Assembly: GCA_021769965.1 (NCBI GenBank)
Contig: JAETRU010000006.1
Coordinates: forward strand, 1 to 64,000
Direction: 5' to 3'
From: Eubacterium sp.
GTDB lineage: Bacteria > Bacillota > Clostridia > Peptostreptococcales > Anaerovoracaceae
Length of the DNA stretch: 64,000 nucleotides
Made by a program: the position numbers and the translations under genes. Under the pieces are notes generated by a model, which saw nothing but the letters and a program-made list of their open reading frames with translations, made no database searches and had not been told where the DNA came from. Shown piece after piece: positions 1 to 7,654 of the stretch. Each line of letters starts with the position of its first letter. Positions within the stretch are counted from its first letter, which is position 1.

Positions 1-420
1 GATGAGAATCAGCTGCGCAAACATGAAAGTCATGACCGCCAGGATCTTCCCGAGGATCAGGGCCAGCGGCCGGATACTGACCATCAGGGTCTCCACCAGC
101 TTAGACGCTTTTTCCTCCACAATGGCGCGGACAATGTAAGTGACAGAAAACACGCAGATGATCAGGGCCACAATGGAATAAACGTACTGGACGCCGTACC
201 TGGTATCAAAACTCACCTCATCCGCGGACAGATATTCTGCCACGCTCATTACAGAGACCTGAGCGGATACAGCGCCGCCGCTGCCGCCGAAGAAGAAGCC
301 GCAGACAGGTATGGCCAGTGCCGAAATAAGGATCAGAATACCGAACACGACGCGGTTTGACTTGTTCTTCACCATCTGTCGCAGGGTGAATTTATAGACC
401 TGCAGTGTGTCCTTACGCAT
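1..420 (-). CDS. ABC-2 type permease, partial (runs off window)
   Basis: The reverse strand translates from ATG at 420 without a stop to the window edge (about 140 residues visible). It begins MRKDTLQVYKFTLRQM, has a hydrophobic segment at about residues 24-45 and a second near 80-100, followed by IVEEKASKLVETLMVS, the typical cytoplasmic loop after TM2 in NatB/ABC-2 exporters. An extracellular loop lies between the two helices. The start overlaps the end of the upstream ATPase gene by 8 nt, so the two are translationally coupled and surely form one exporter. The substrate cannot be told; NatAB relatives export Na+ or drugs. The C-terminal two thirds lie outside the window. Confidence 0.8.
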   Translation of the reverse strand, partial: MRKDTLQVYKFTLRQMVKNKSNRVVFGILILISALAIPVCGFFFGGSGGAVSAQVSVMSVAEYLSADEVSFDTRYGVQYVYSIVALIICVFSVTYIVRAIVEEKASKLVETLMVSIRPLALILGKILAVMTFMFAQLILI

Positions 421-1405
421 GGTGATCACCTACTTTTTCAACAAAGATCTCGTGGAGGCTTGGTTCCCGCAGATCAAAGGTGACCACCGGTACTTCTGCC
501 TGTATCAGGGACGCCAGCAGGCGGTTGGCCTGAGTTTCCCCCTCTACCTTGATCTGATATTCATTTTCTTTTTCTGTAAGCAGTCTGGCTCCTGCTACTT
601 CGATAAACGGGCGGGCGTCTCTTTCTGTCTTCAGATGGAGATTGACTCTTCCATAGCTCTTCTTGATCTCGTTGAGGTTGCCCTGCAGCACGGATCTGGA
701 CCGGTCCAAAATGGTAATATCGGTGCAGAACTCTTCTACGGTAGCCATCTGGTGGCTGGACATGATCAGATACTTCCCCTTTTCGATCTCATCCCGGATG
801 ATCCCCTTGAACAAATCTGTATTTACAGGATCCAGGCCGGATAACGGCTCGTCTAAAATGATCAGCTCCGGATCGGAGATCAGCGCTATCATAAACTGTA
901 TCTTCTGCTGATTTCCCTTTGACAGCTGGTCTGCCAGTTTCGGCTTAAACGCCGCAGCCTTCCGGCGTCTGGAATTCTCCTGACGGACGCCCTTTGCCGC
1001 ATCCTGCTCTGCCGCTGCCGCCGCGGCGTCAGCGTAAAGATACTCCTCGGCATCCAGTTTTTTTGCCCAGTAGCGGATGCGGTCTCTGGCTTCGGATGCC
1101 GCGACGCCTCGCAGAGACGCGAAGTAGGTCAGCTGATCCATGAGGCTGTACTTGGGATAAAGCCCCCGCTCCTCGGCAAGATAGCCTACGTTGACATTCT
1201 CAGTCGACAGCGGCTTCCCGTCCCACAGGACGTCGCCGCCGTCTTTTGCGAGCATGCCCAGCATCATGCGGATGGACGTGGTCTTGCCGGCGCCGTTGGT
1301 GCCCAGCAACGCGTAGACGCCCGGCTTTTCCATGGAAAAGCTCAGGTCGTCGACCACGGTCTTTTCGCCGTATTTTTTATGAAGATGTGATACGATCAAG
1401 CTCAT
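413..1405 (-). CDS. ABC transporter ATP-binding protein (NatA-like) with Ala-rich insertion
   Basis: 330-aa ATPase that would power the adjacent ABC-2 permease. Walker A GTNGAGKT near residue 36, signature LSKGNQQKIQ near 160, Walker B LIILDEPLSGLDP near 180, switch His in SSHQM; a C-terminal domain of about 100 residues follows, as in NatA/YhaQ-type proteins. Odd feature: between the helical domain and the signature there is a low-complexity stretch of roughly 40 residues (DAAAAAAEQDAAKG... SRRRKAAAFKPK) where relatives run almost directly from YL into the LSKGNQQK motif. Good Shine-Dalgarno (GGAGG) before the ATG. Upstream neighbours are an XRE regulator and a DUF3169-like membrane protein, a combination common in Clostridia. 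Confidence 0.9.
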   Translation of the reverse strand: MSLIVSHLHKKYGEKTVVDDLSFSMEKPGVYALLGTNGAGKTTSIRMMLGMLAKDGGDVLWDGKPLSTENVNVGYLAEERGLYPKYSLMDQLTYFASLRGVAASEARDRIRYWAKKLDAEEYLYADAAAAAAEQDAAKGVRQENSRRRKAAAFKPKLADQLSKGNQQKIQFMIALISDPELIILDEPLSGLDPVNTDLFKGIIRDEIEKGKYLIMSSHQMATVEEFCTDITILDRSRSVLQGNLNEIKKSYGRVNLHLKTERDARPFIEVAGARLLTEKENEYQIKVEGETQANRLLASLIQAEVPVVTFDLREPSLHEIFVEKVGDHHA

Positions 1406-1439
1406 TTTTTGTGCCTCCTTAATACTCCTCTATTATCTG

Positions 1440-2312
1440 TTATCTGTTGATCTTGCTCCGTTCCAGCCGCATGGCTTCCCGGTAATAAACGATGTTCATC
1501 AGCATCCACAAAGCTGATATGACTACGCTTGGCAGACAGCCGTAGTGAAGGATCAGACTTCCCATGATCGTGACAGCCCAGCCTGCGCTGCAAGCAATGT
1601 TAGCAAATCGGTAGGCTTTGTAAGACGCCTTGTAGATCACCAGCCGCTCGGCTTCGTCACAGCTCTCTTCCCACTTCTGGTGGAACTTGCTGTCGTAGAC
1701 GCTGCCCTTCATAGACGGGGACATGCGTTTCACGAAATCGATCTGCAGCTGCTGCATCCGCACAGTAAGAAAAATGCCCGCGATAAAAATGATCGTTGTC
1801 ACCAAAGCTAACGCGCTGTGCTGCTCAAGGTGCGCGTCCAGATCGCTGAAAAAAACAGCAAAGAACAGCATGCCTGTGATCTGGCCGATACCGCTGGCAG
1901 ACACTGCGCTGGACAGCTTTCTGTCTGCCCGTGCATACAGATCCGCCTCATCATCGTCAGGGTCCGCGTCCTCATCAAAGTCCGCGTAGAGCTTTTTGGC
2001 CACATTATAGTGATACAGGGATAAGGCAAATGAGATCACTGCTGTCGCGATAATGCAATACGGCATCAGAACGAACAAAGCTTTTTCCGTCCATGCAGCG
2101 ATCTGATCTGCGGCGCCCTGCAGGCCGGAATTATTAGCAAAATAGCCAAATACGCCGCCGAGAAGCGTGCATAGGATCAGTACCGGAATATAGGTTTTCA
2201 GCGCTTTCCGGTTTTCCTTCCGGATCTCCTCTTTCTTTTGATCCTCTATGGTTTTAATTTCTTTCTTCTCATCTTCGGCGTTGAATCCCGATTCAACTTC
2301 ATCACGTTTCAT
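1440..2312 (-). CDS. DUF3169-like integral membrane protein
   Basis: About 290 aa. The track starts at 2330, but GGAGGAG (minus strand) lies inside that extension, 8 nt before the ATG at 2312, so MKRDEVESG is preferred. The N-terminus is charged and cytoplasmic (KKEIKTIEDQKKEEIRKENRK), followed by six hydrophobic segments arranged in three pairs; an acidic loop (DEDADPDDDEAD) lies between the second and third. The motif KRMSPSMKGSVYDSKFHQKWEESCDEAE fits the DUF3169 family as I remember it. The gene overlaps the upstream XRE regulator, the usual pairing for this family, and precedes an ABC exporter. Function is unknown; the family name is from recall, not a search. Confidence 0.65.
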   Translation of the reverse strand: MKRDEVESGFNAEDEKKEIKTIEDQKKEEIRKENRKALKTYIPVLILCTLLGGVFGYFANNSGLQGAADQIAAWTEKALFVLMPYCIIATAVISFALSLYHYNVAKKLYADFDEDADPDDDEADLYARADRKLSSAVSASGIGQITGMLFFAVFFSDLDAHLEQHSALALVTTIIFIAGIFLTVRMQQLQIDFVKRMSPSMKGSVYDSKFHQKWEESCDEAERLVIYKASYKAYRFANIACSAGWAVTIMGSLILHYGCLPSVVISALWMLMNIVYYREAMRLERSKINR

Positions 2313-2520
2313 CGCTTTGCTCCTCCTCATACGTAAAGATATCTTCTACTGTGACGCCGCAGACCTTCGCGATCCGCAGAGCCAGAGAAACAGACGGCGA
2401 ATAGTCCCCTCTCTCGATCTGGCTGATGGTCTGTCTTGATACTCCCACCATAGCGCCCATCTGAGACTGGTTGACGCCGATCTTTGCCCGATGCTCTTTT
2501 AATCTGTTATACAGAGGCAT
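2302..2520 (-). CDS. XRE-family HTH transcriptional regulator (short)
   Basis: 72-aa single-domain regulator. The helix-turn-helix spans residues 7-60: RAKIGVNQSQMGAMVGVSRQTISQIERGDYSPSVSLALRIA, followed by VEDIFTYEEE, the standard tail of Clostridial YozG-like regulators that partner with membrane proteins. Shine-Dalgarno AGGAGTG precedes the ATG. It is first in an apparent operon with the DUF3169-like protein and the ABC exporter, with overlapping stop and start, and probably autoregulates it. The upstream sequence (2550-2640) is AT-rich with the direct repeat TTGACAAG / TGACAAGT, a plausible promoter/operator. Confidence 0.9.
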   Translation of the reverse strand: MPLYNRLKEHRAKIGVNQSQMGAMVGVSRQTISQIERGDYSPSVSLALRIAKVCGVTVEDIFTYEEEQSDET

Positions 2521-2680
2521 CGCCTACACTCCTTCCTGTCTGTCAATTACAGAGTCTGACAAGTTTCATTTTCATTTTGACAAGTTTTCTTGTTATTTCT
2601 GTATAGTGGTAGTATAGCATTGACAAGGAAAGTTGTCAATAGAGAAAATACATGGGAGGTCTTCTTTTCTGCAAAGACCC

Positions 2681-2973
2681 AAGTTGGGCTTCTGAAGCTA
2701 TCAGGCGAACAAAAGCCCAACTTCTTCTGTTTGCCGTTGGGCTTTTCCTTTGATATTTGCTGCAAAGGCCCAATTTTCTTAGGTCTGAGCGGCCATCGGA
2801 AGGGGAATATTGGGCTTTTTTCCCGATTTCGGCCAGTTTAGCCCAAGTCTGCAGACGAAAAACCAGGCTCTGCAAGCAAAAGTTGGGCTTTTCAATCAAT
2901 CTTAGTCAGTTTAGCCCAAATCCTCAGATGAAAAGTTGGGCTTTTTGATCGATTTCAGCTGGTTTAGCCCAAG
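2681..2973. repeat. Array A: five GGGCTT/AAGCCC hairpin repeats
   Basis: This 600-bp gene-free stretch holds five stem-loops with first arms at about 2681, 2737, 2810, 2883 and 2935 (spacing 53-73 bp). Arms read AAGTTGGGCTT(TT) and AAGCCCAACTT or TTTAGCCCAA; loops of 20-25 nt differ. The first has perfect 11-bp arms (2681-2691 with 2713-2723). No coding signal is seen. The same arms recur in array B (5900-6191), and a related TTAGGTC form in array C. Confidence 0.8.
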
Positions 2974-3009
2974 CCGCCATGTATCAGAGGCGTGTACATA
3001 TAAAGCAGA

Positions 3010-3040
3010 AAAACAAAACAGCAGGAATACGCTCCTGCTG
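3010..3040 (-). terminator. Intrinsic terminator after the SMR gene
   Basis: Perfect 8-bp stem CAGCAGGA / TCCTGCTG with a 6-nt loop (3019-3040), followed on the minus strand by TTTTGTTTTT. It lies 90 bp downstream of the SMR transporter stop. Confidence 0.75.
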
Positions 3041-3131
3041 AGATTTGAAAAGATTTTGGTAAACTATGAAAAGCCGAAGTCTTCGACGTTATGGCAGCCT
3101 CCGTCAGAAGCCCTTTGATCCGTGCGGCGGA

Positions 3132-3458
3132 CTAATGACTGGTGCCCCACAGGTTCAGCACGATACAGCCTGCGACGATGAGCAGAATACCGACGATGCC
3201 TGCCGGTGAGAGGCCTTCTTTGAATACGTATGCGGAAATCAGGGCGGTGATGACTATGCCCACGCCGCACCAGATCGCGTAAGCTACGCCCAGATTAATT
3301 CTGGTCACGGCTTTTGCCAGGCAGATGTAGCAGCCAGCGTACAGAACGCAGCAGATGACAGTAGGCGCGAGCCTGGTAAAGCCTTCTGAATATTTCAAAG
3401 TGGTAGTGGCCGCCAGTTCCAGACCGATGGCGGCAGCGAGCAGCAGATAGTATGTCAT
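3132..3458 (-). CDS. Small multidrug resistance (SMR) family transporter
   Basis: 108 aa, the usual EmrE/SugE/Gdx length. The start at 3458 (MTYYLLLAAAIGLE) follows AAGGAGG by 5-6 nt; the longer track start is a shadow. Four hydrophobic helices are evident, and the membrane-embedded glutamate falls exactly at residue 14, the proton/substrate-coupling residue of the family. ICLAKAVTRINLGVAYAIWCGVG and the final GIVGILLIVAGCIVLNLWGT match helices 3 and 4. It should be a dual-topology proton antiporter for cationic drugs or guanidinium; the substrate subtype cannot be set. It is a single gene, not a paired SMR, with its own terminator. Confidence 0.9.
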   Translation of the reverse strand: MTYYLLLAAAIGLELAATTTLKYSEGFTRLAPTVICCVLYAGCYICLAKAVTRINLGVAYAIWCGVGIVITALISAYVFKEGLSPAGIVGILLIVAGCIVLNLWGTSH

Positions 3459-3556
3459 AGGACCCTCCTTGGTGTCAGATGACTTTATTCTGGCAGATTC
3501 GCGGTCAGTTGTCAAGATTTTCGTAGAAGAATTGCGCTAGGGTGTTCCAGCTTCTG

Positions 3557-3643
3557 CTCAGATATGGATCTTCGTGATCAAAGCGGGTGACCCGATCACG
3601 AACGCAGCTACCGTCACATTCCACAGCGCCAGCCCTTCCGCCA
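3557..3643 (-). pseudogene. 28-30 codon membrane-protein C-terminal fragment
   Basis: Minus-strand reading EALAEGLALWNVTVAAFVIGSPALITKIHI then TGA, hydrophobic and cut upstream by a stop in the same frame. It looks like the leftover end of a gene broken when the adjacent prophage entered or decayed. No parent family was recognised; it could also be chance. Confidence 0.3.
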
Positions 3644-3698
3644 ATGCTTCATTTTATATATGCCAAACAGCTATTAGTGGTCTTTGATCAAGACTATG

Positions 3699-3908
3699 TT
3701 ACAATATTTCTTCTATCAAAGGGTGTCCGCCGCGGCTTTGTCTATACGTCAAAACTTCATGTTCATTCCCTCCATCTTTAATTTCAGGCAGTCCTGCAAT
3801 ACTCGTAAGTAAAGACAATGTGCCAATTGCAGCAAAGGCAGACTGTGCCACTGTTTTGACCGCTCTGACGGCTGCACACTTCAACCATCCTTTGAAATTA
3901 CATTTCAT
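3699..3908 (-). pseudogene. Phage holin remnant with internal deletion
   Basis: From ATG 3908 (GAGGTG ribosome site) the product begins MKCNFKGWLKCAAVRAVKTVAQSAFAAIGT, a strong match from memory to the N-terminus of Clostridial phage holins (…W…A..RAVKT.AQ…IGT…). In intact relatives about 30 residues containing TM2 (…VNW… ASLLAG…) separate this from LLTSIAGLPE. Here IGT joins LSLLTSIAGLPEI directly, so TM2 is missing, after which the frame runs on into unrelated residues. It should not form a working holin. It is one piece of a decayed prophage that also includes the small protein at 3968 and the head-protein pseudogene at 4158. Confidence 0.7.
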
Positions 3909-3933
3909 GTTTTCACCTCGTTTCTTTTGCATT

Positions 3934-3967
3934 AAAAAAGCACCCTGCATTGTCCGCAAAGTGCTTT
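3934..3967 (-). terminator. Terminator-like hairpin inside the prophage remnant
   Basis: Minus strand AAAGCAC…GTGCTTT with additional GC pairing across a short loop, followed by TTTTTT. It lies between the 50-aa phage protein and the holin remnant. Confidence 0.55.
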
Positions 3968-4120
3968 CTATAACTTGCTTCCTTTTGCTTTCGCTTCTTC
4001 CTGTTCTCTGACATATTCATCATACGCCTTTTTCATTTCGTCTGGCGCTTCTGGTTTTATGCCTATCAGTCCATCATCATCAAATAGTGCATATTCCCAC
4101 CAAATAGGCTGTACCATCAT
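3968..4120 (-). CDS. Small phage-type hypothetical protein (50 aa)
   Basis: Too short for the ORF track. ATGATG at 4120/4117, preceded by AGGGGGC, encodes MMVQPIWWEYALFDDDGLIG and then EEMKKAYDEYVREQEEAKAKG before TAG. Short acidic/Trp-rich proteins of this shape occur beside head-morphogenesis genes in Clostridial siphophages; I recognise the style, not a named family. It sits just downstream of the frameshifted head-protein gene and upstream of the holin remnant, in the order expected for a collapsed prophage. It may still be translatable but has no evident role alone. Confidence 0.5.
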   Translation of the reverse strand: MMVQPIWWEYALFDDDGLIGIKPEAPDEMKKAYDEYVREQEEAKAKGSKL

Positions 4121-4157
4121 ATCTTAGCCCCCTTATAATTCTTATATTTCTCTTTAG

Positions 4158-4711
4158 TTAGTTTTGCAATTCTGCCATCGTCTCACTTCCACTGGTAGTG
4201 GCGTATTGTGATTGATCCGAACCGATTTGCATTATCTTTGTTGGGTCACTAAAATAATTAGGGTTAAACATGATTGATTTTCTATCACAGCATATTACGC
4301 CACTATTTCCTGTTAAGATCTCTTTGATGGATTTCTTCAGGTCAGGAAACTCTTTTATAATTGCTTCAACGCCCGTCAGCGTGCTTTTTACAACACCAAA
4401 ATCAAGCTGTTAACGGTATTTTCTAATACTATATTATAACTCGTCTTCATATAATTTTCAATATCCGAAAAGCTTTTTGCGGTAGTTAAAAATTTGGCAT
4501 TGTTGCTGCTTGTGCCGCTTTGAGTAGCCTTCAGATATTTCTGCTTGAAGTCCTCAAAGTTCTGCGTCTTATCCAGATTGTAGTATGCCGCTCTATCCTG
4601 CAAGGCTTTCAGTTCGTTATCGCCAAACGCCCATCTTGCCCTCTGCAACAAAGCACATCGACAATTGACGACTTCTGCAGCGTCGCCAGCGGGGTCTGAT
4701 GAGTACATCAT
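4158..4711 (-). pseudogene. Phage minor head / SPP1 gp7-type protein, truncated and frameshifted
   Basis: The first reading frame (4711 to about 4410) contains SDPAGDAAEVVNCRCALLQRARWAF, the C-terminal MuF/SPP1-gp7 motif (…PGDP.G…E..NCRC…), then LDKTQNFEDFKQKYLK. It breaks near ENTVNSLILVL-stop, but a neighbouring frame continues at once as DFGVVKSTLTGVEAIIKEFPDLKKSIKEIL and runs to TAA at 4158-4160. A single indel near 4400 therefore explains the split. The N-terminal head domain (about 200 residues in intact relatives) is absent. It starts less than 70 bp from the tRNA-Leu 3' end, consistent with a tRNA-integrated prophage that has since decayed. Confidence 0.7.
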
Positions 4712-4735
4712 GCCATTCGAAAAAGGTAATCAAGC

Positions 4736-4765
4736 AAAAATCCAACGGCCATAACCGTTGGATTT
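4736..4765 (-). terminator. Terminator of tRNA-Leu
   Basis: 11-bp stem AAATCCAACGG / CCGTTGGATTT with a 6-nt loop, followed on the minus strand by TTTTTGCTTG, 13 nt past the tRNA 3' end. Confidence 0.8.
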
Positions 4766-4777
4766 TCAACATTTGAT

Positions 4778-4860
4778 TGGTGCGGTCTAAGGGATTCGAA
4801 CCCCCACGGTTTCCCACACGGACCTGAACCGTGCGCGTCTGCCAATTCCGCCAAGACCGC
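4778..4860 (-). tRNA. tRNA-Leu (anticodon CAG)
   Basis: The minus strand folds as a class II tRNA: acceptor GCGGTCT / AGACCGC with genome-encoded CCA, D-arm GCG…CGC with GG in the loop, anticodon stem CACGG/CCGTG around TTCAGGT (anticodon CAG, reads CUG), a long variable arm, and T-loop TTCGAAT on a GGGGG/CCCTT stem containing two G-T pairs. It is transcribed toward the prophage scar; its 3' end is the likely former attachment site, although no second copy of the 3' end was found within the window. Confidence 0.95.
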
Positions 4861-5037
4861 ATATTCGCTTTTATCGCCGCCGTTCTCCTGACGACTATCT
4901 TAGTATACCACATTGGCAAAATAATTCAAGTCCTTTTTTCTCGTTTTTTCGTATTTTTTCAGGTACATAAAATAATACAATTTTGTAAGTATTAAGTATA
5001 TTCCAAAATATCAGCTCCGCTGCGCTGTCACCGCGTC

Positions 5038-5823
5038 TCAGATAAAATAACTGTCGATCATATACCCGATGGCCGCCGTATCGATACCTCCGCTGGTATC
5101 ATCAAATGTAAAGAATACATCTCTCCACGGTATAAATCCATTAGCAAGATATTCTCTCAGCTTCCAGGCGAAACCTTTCAGATACTGCTCGCTTCCCATC
5201 ATGCCGCAGTGTTCCAGATACTTGAACCGGTTTTCACTTCTTACCGCGATCTTAAAATCCGGGGCGATGATCTTATCTCCCAGCATCAGATTTTCCTCAT
5301 AATGATACGGTATCCCTCTTTGATACAGCATGTTAGCGATCAATGCCTCTGACTTTGACCGCACAAACTCGCCCTTTAAAGTCATCACAGTCAGAAACTC
5401 TTTGTGCCGGCTGCACTTATCATAGGACTGCGCGTCCCACTTCTTTCCATCAATAAAATCGACATCATCCAGTTCTTCTGCATGATCCAGCCGATATGCT
5501 TTGGGAAGCAAACTGTTAATACTCTCTGCGTTCACAGAAAGATAGTTTTCTATGTAATTCTCCATCAAAGAAACATTGGTCTCCGCATGCTTTATAGACT
5601 GCTCCAGAAAACGCCTCTTTTTCAAGGCCTGGACTTCTTCATTCTCATCACCGCCCAGATAAATACGGCTCCCGCCGGCAGTCTTTCTGTAATATGGCCT
5701 TCCACCCACTTCACACATGGTTAAAGTTCCCTCTGGCAGCTTGCTCAGCTGATGCTTCCACTTATGCTTCATCTCATTTTGCAGCGCCAATTCCAACGCC
5801 ACATGATCCCTGCTGTTGTACAT
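5038..5823 (-). CDS. Putative PD-(D/E)XK-like nuclease, hypothetical protein
   Basis: 261 aa, no signal or membrane segment. An N-terminal half with a charged helical region (EVQALKKRRFLEQSIKHAETNVSLMENYIENYL) precedes a C-terminal domain with spaced motifs VRSKSEALIANMLYQRGIPYHYE, then IIAPDFKI, then YLEHCGMM. E…PDF…(E)H.G is the pattern of small restriction-endonuclease-fold nucleases; the usual catalytic QxK/ExK is replaced here by LEHCG, as in several Clostridial proteins of this type. It stands alone between the tRNA/prophage scar and repeat array B, a typical accessory location. Substrate is unknown. The nuclease assignment is inference from motifs. Confidence 0.5.
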   Translation of the reverse strand: MYNSRDHVALELALQNEMKHKWKHQLSKLPEGTLTMCEVGGRPYYRKTAGGSRIYLGGDENEEVQALKKRRFLEQSIKHAETNVSLMENYIENYLSVNAESINSLLPKAYRLDHAEELDDVDFIDGKKWDAQSYDKCSRHKEFLTVMTLKGEFVRSKSEALIANMLYQRGIPYHYEENLMLGDKIIAPDFKIAVRSENRFKYLEHCGMMGSEQYLKGFAWKLREYLANGFIPWRDVFFTFDDTSGGIDTAAIGYMIDSYFI

Positions 5824-5899
5824 TATTTCTTTCCTCCTTTTCTATAATTTTACTTTAAAATAATGTAAACCGCAAGTTGTTTCTTTATCACAAAGACAG

Positions 5900-6191
5900 A
5901 ATTGGGCTAAATAGAGTAATCCAAAGCAAAAAGCCCAACTTTTCCCTCCTGGTCTTGGGCTAAATGCCTTGAAAGCATACAAAAAGCCCAACTTCAGCTT
6001 TGATACAGGTGTTTCTTCTCACTGAAATTGGGTTTTTCTTGCCATATGCTAAAGAAAAGCACAACTTTGCTCACGATTTAGCGCTTCATTTCCGGCGAAA
6101 TTGGTTTTTTTGAGCTATGTGCCAGACAAAAACCCAACTCTCCTGATCAGAAATTGGTTTTTTTGTCTTCATATCATCAAAAAAGCCCAAA
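5900..6191. repeat. Array B: five hairpin repeats related to array A
   Basis: A 385-bp gene-free stretch with five stem-loops: AATTGGGCTAAAT…AAAAAGCCCAACTT (first two), then AAATTGGGTTTTTC…AGAAAAGCACAACTTT, AAATTGGTTTTTTT…CAAAAACCCAACTC and AAATTGGTTTTTTTG…AAAAAAGCCCAAAC. Arms correspond to those of array A, with drift toward the AAAAACCCAATT form seen in array C. No ORF or promoter stands out. Confidence 0.75.
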
Positions 6192-6210
6192 CGGCTCTGC
6201 AGCGTCTCTT

Positions 6211-7590
6211 CTATTTATACTGCTCCGCCAGAATCCTTGCCACGTGAACGCCGCTGGCCGACGCCTGAGACAGAGAATGGGTCACGCCGGAACCGTCTCC
6301 CAGCGCATAGAGTCCGGGAATACAGGTCTGCAGGTGTTCGTCCACTGCGACCTTGGAATTATAGAACTTGACCTCTACGCCGTAGAGAAGCGTATCTTCA
6401 TTGGCGGTACCCGGCGCGATCTTATCCAGCGCGTAGATCATCTCGATGATGCTGTCCAGCTGACGCTTTGGAATGACCAGGCTCAGATCTCCCGGCGTAG
6501 CGCCCAGCGTCGGACGGGTAAAGCACTTCTCCATTCTGCGCGCGCTGCTCCTTCTGCCCTTGACCAGATCCCCGAACCGCTGCAACAGAACGCCGCCGCC
6601 CAGCATGTTGGACAGTCTGGCGATCGATTCACCGTATTCGTTGCTGTCCTCAAAAGGCTCCGTAAAGGTATTGGAAACCAGCAGCGCGAAGTTGGTGTTC
6701 TCTGTATGCAGAGACGGATCTCCGTAGCTGTGTCCGTTGACCGTGACGATGCCGTTGGTGTTCTCCGAAACCACTTCCCCGTAAGGGTTCATGCAGAAGG
6801 TCCGCACCATGTCGTTGTACCGCTCTGTCTTATAGACGATCTTGCCCTCGTAGACAGCGTCCGTAATATGCTTGAAGACTTCAGCAGGCAGTTCCACCCG
6901 CACGCCGATGTCCACTCTGTTCTTTTTCTGCTCGATGCCCAGCTTGTCACAGATACCGGATATCCATTTGGAACCGGAGCGTCCTGTGGCAAGCACCAGC
7001 TTATCTGCGGCAAAGCTGCCTTTGTCCGTATGCACGATGAATCCGCCGTCATCTGCCTTTTCAACATCCTCGATCGTAGTGTAGAACTGGGTATCGATCC
7101 GGTCTTTGATGTAATCAAAGATGTGCCCCAGGATCTCCACATTTCTGTCGGTTCCCAGATGGCGGACCTTTGCCTCCAGCAGATGCAGGTTGTTCTGCAG
7201 GCACCGGGTCTTCAGATCAGAGTCCGCTGTAGAATACAGCTTGGCCTCAGATCCTCCCATGGCGCACAGTACACTGTCCACGTACTCCATCAGTTCCATC
7301 GCCGTATCGACCCCCACATATTTATGGAGATCTCCGCCGAACTGGGTCGTGATGTTGTACTTTCCGTCAGACAAAGTACCGGCTCCGCCGTATCCGTTCA
7401 TGATGTGGCATGGACTGCATTTGACGCAGTTCCCGGTCTTTCCGCTCTTGATCGGACAGACCCTCTTTTCAAGGGGCGCGCCCTTATCCAGCATCAGAAC
7501 ACTGGCCCGGTTCTCCCGCCGGGTCAGCTCATAGCTCATGAATACGCCGCTGGCCCCTGCGCCGGCGATCACGATATCGTACTTTTTCAT
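6211..7590 (-). CDS. FAD-dependent oxidoreductase (COG2509-like)
   Basis: 459 aa from ATG 7590, chosen because GAGGTG lies 6 nt upstream and the Rossmann motif begins at once (YDIVIAGAGASGVFMSYEL). A Cys-containing stretch CPIKSGKTGNCVKCSPCHIMNGYGGAGTLSDGKYN follows near residue 50; clustered cysteines next to FAD are usual in this Clostridial family and might bind an Fe-S cluster. A second dinucleotide motif (KLVLATGRSGSKWI, about 210) and a C-terminal GLYALGDGSGVTHSLSQASASG close the FAD site. Physiological substrate and partner are unknown; the family is annotated only as dehydrogenase. It stands alone between repeat array B and a DUF1292 gene. Confidence 0.8.
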   Translation of the reverse strand: MKKYDIVIAGAGASGVFMSYELTRRENRASVLMLDKGAPLEKRVCPIKSGKTGNCVKCSPCHIMNGYGGAGTLSDGKYNITTQFGGDLHKYVGVDTAMELMEYVDSVLCAMGGSEAKLYSTADSDLKTRCLQNNLHLLEAKVRHLGTDRNVEILGHIFDYIKDRIDTQFYTTIEDVEKADDGGFIVHTDKGSFAADKLVLATGRSGSKWISGICDKLGIEQKKNRVDIGVRVELPAEVFKHITDAVYEGKIVYKTERYNDMVRTFCMNPYGEVVSENTNGIVTVNGHSYGDPSLHTENTNFALLVSNTFTEPFEDSNEYGESIARLSNMLGGGVLLQRFGDLVKGRRSSARRMEKCFTRPTLGATPGDLSLVIPKRQLDSIIEMIYALDKIAPGTANEDTLLYGVEVKFYNSKVAVDEHLQTCIPGLYALGDGSGVTHSLSQASASGVHVARILAEQYK

Positions 7591-7611
7591 ATATTTCACC
7601 TCTATACACAA

Positions 7612-7640
7612 CAAAAGAGCTGCTTCAAAGGAAACAGCTC
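7612..7640 (-). terminator. Terminator after the DUF1292 gene
   Basis: Minus-strand GAGCTGTTTCC…AAGCAGCTC hairpin followed by TTTTGTTG, 15 bp past the DUF1292 stop codon. Confidence 0.65.
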
Positions 7641-7654
7641 CGAAATTACAAGTC

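Noticed and set aside
2681-6191. Repeat arrays A and B considered as CRISPR
   Set aside because: Units are inverted repeats with imperfect copies and uneven spacing; there are no identical direct repeats with unique spacers and no cas genes.
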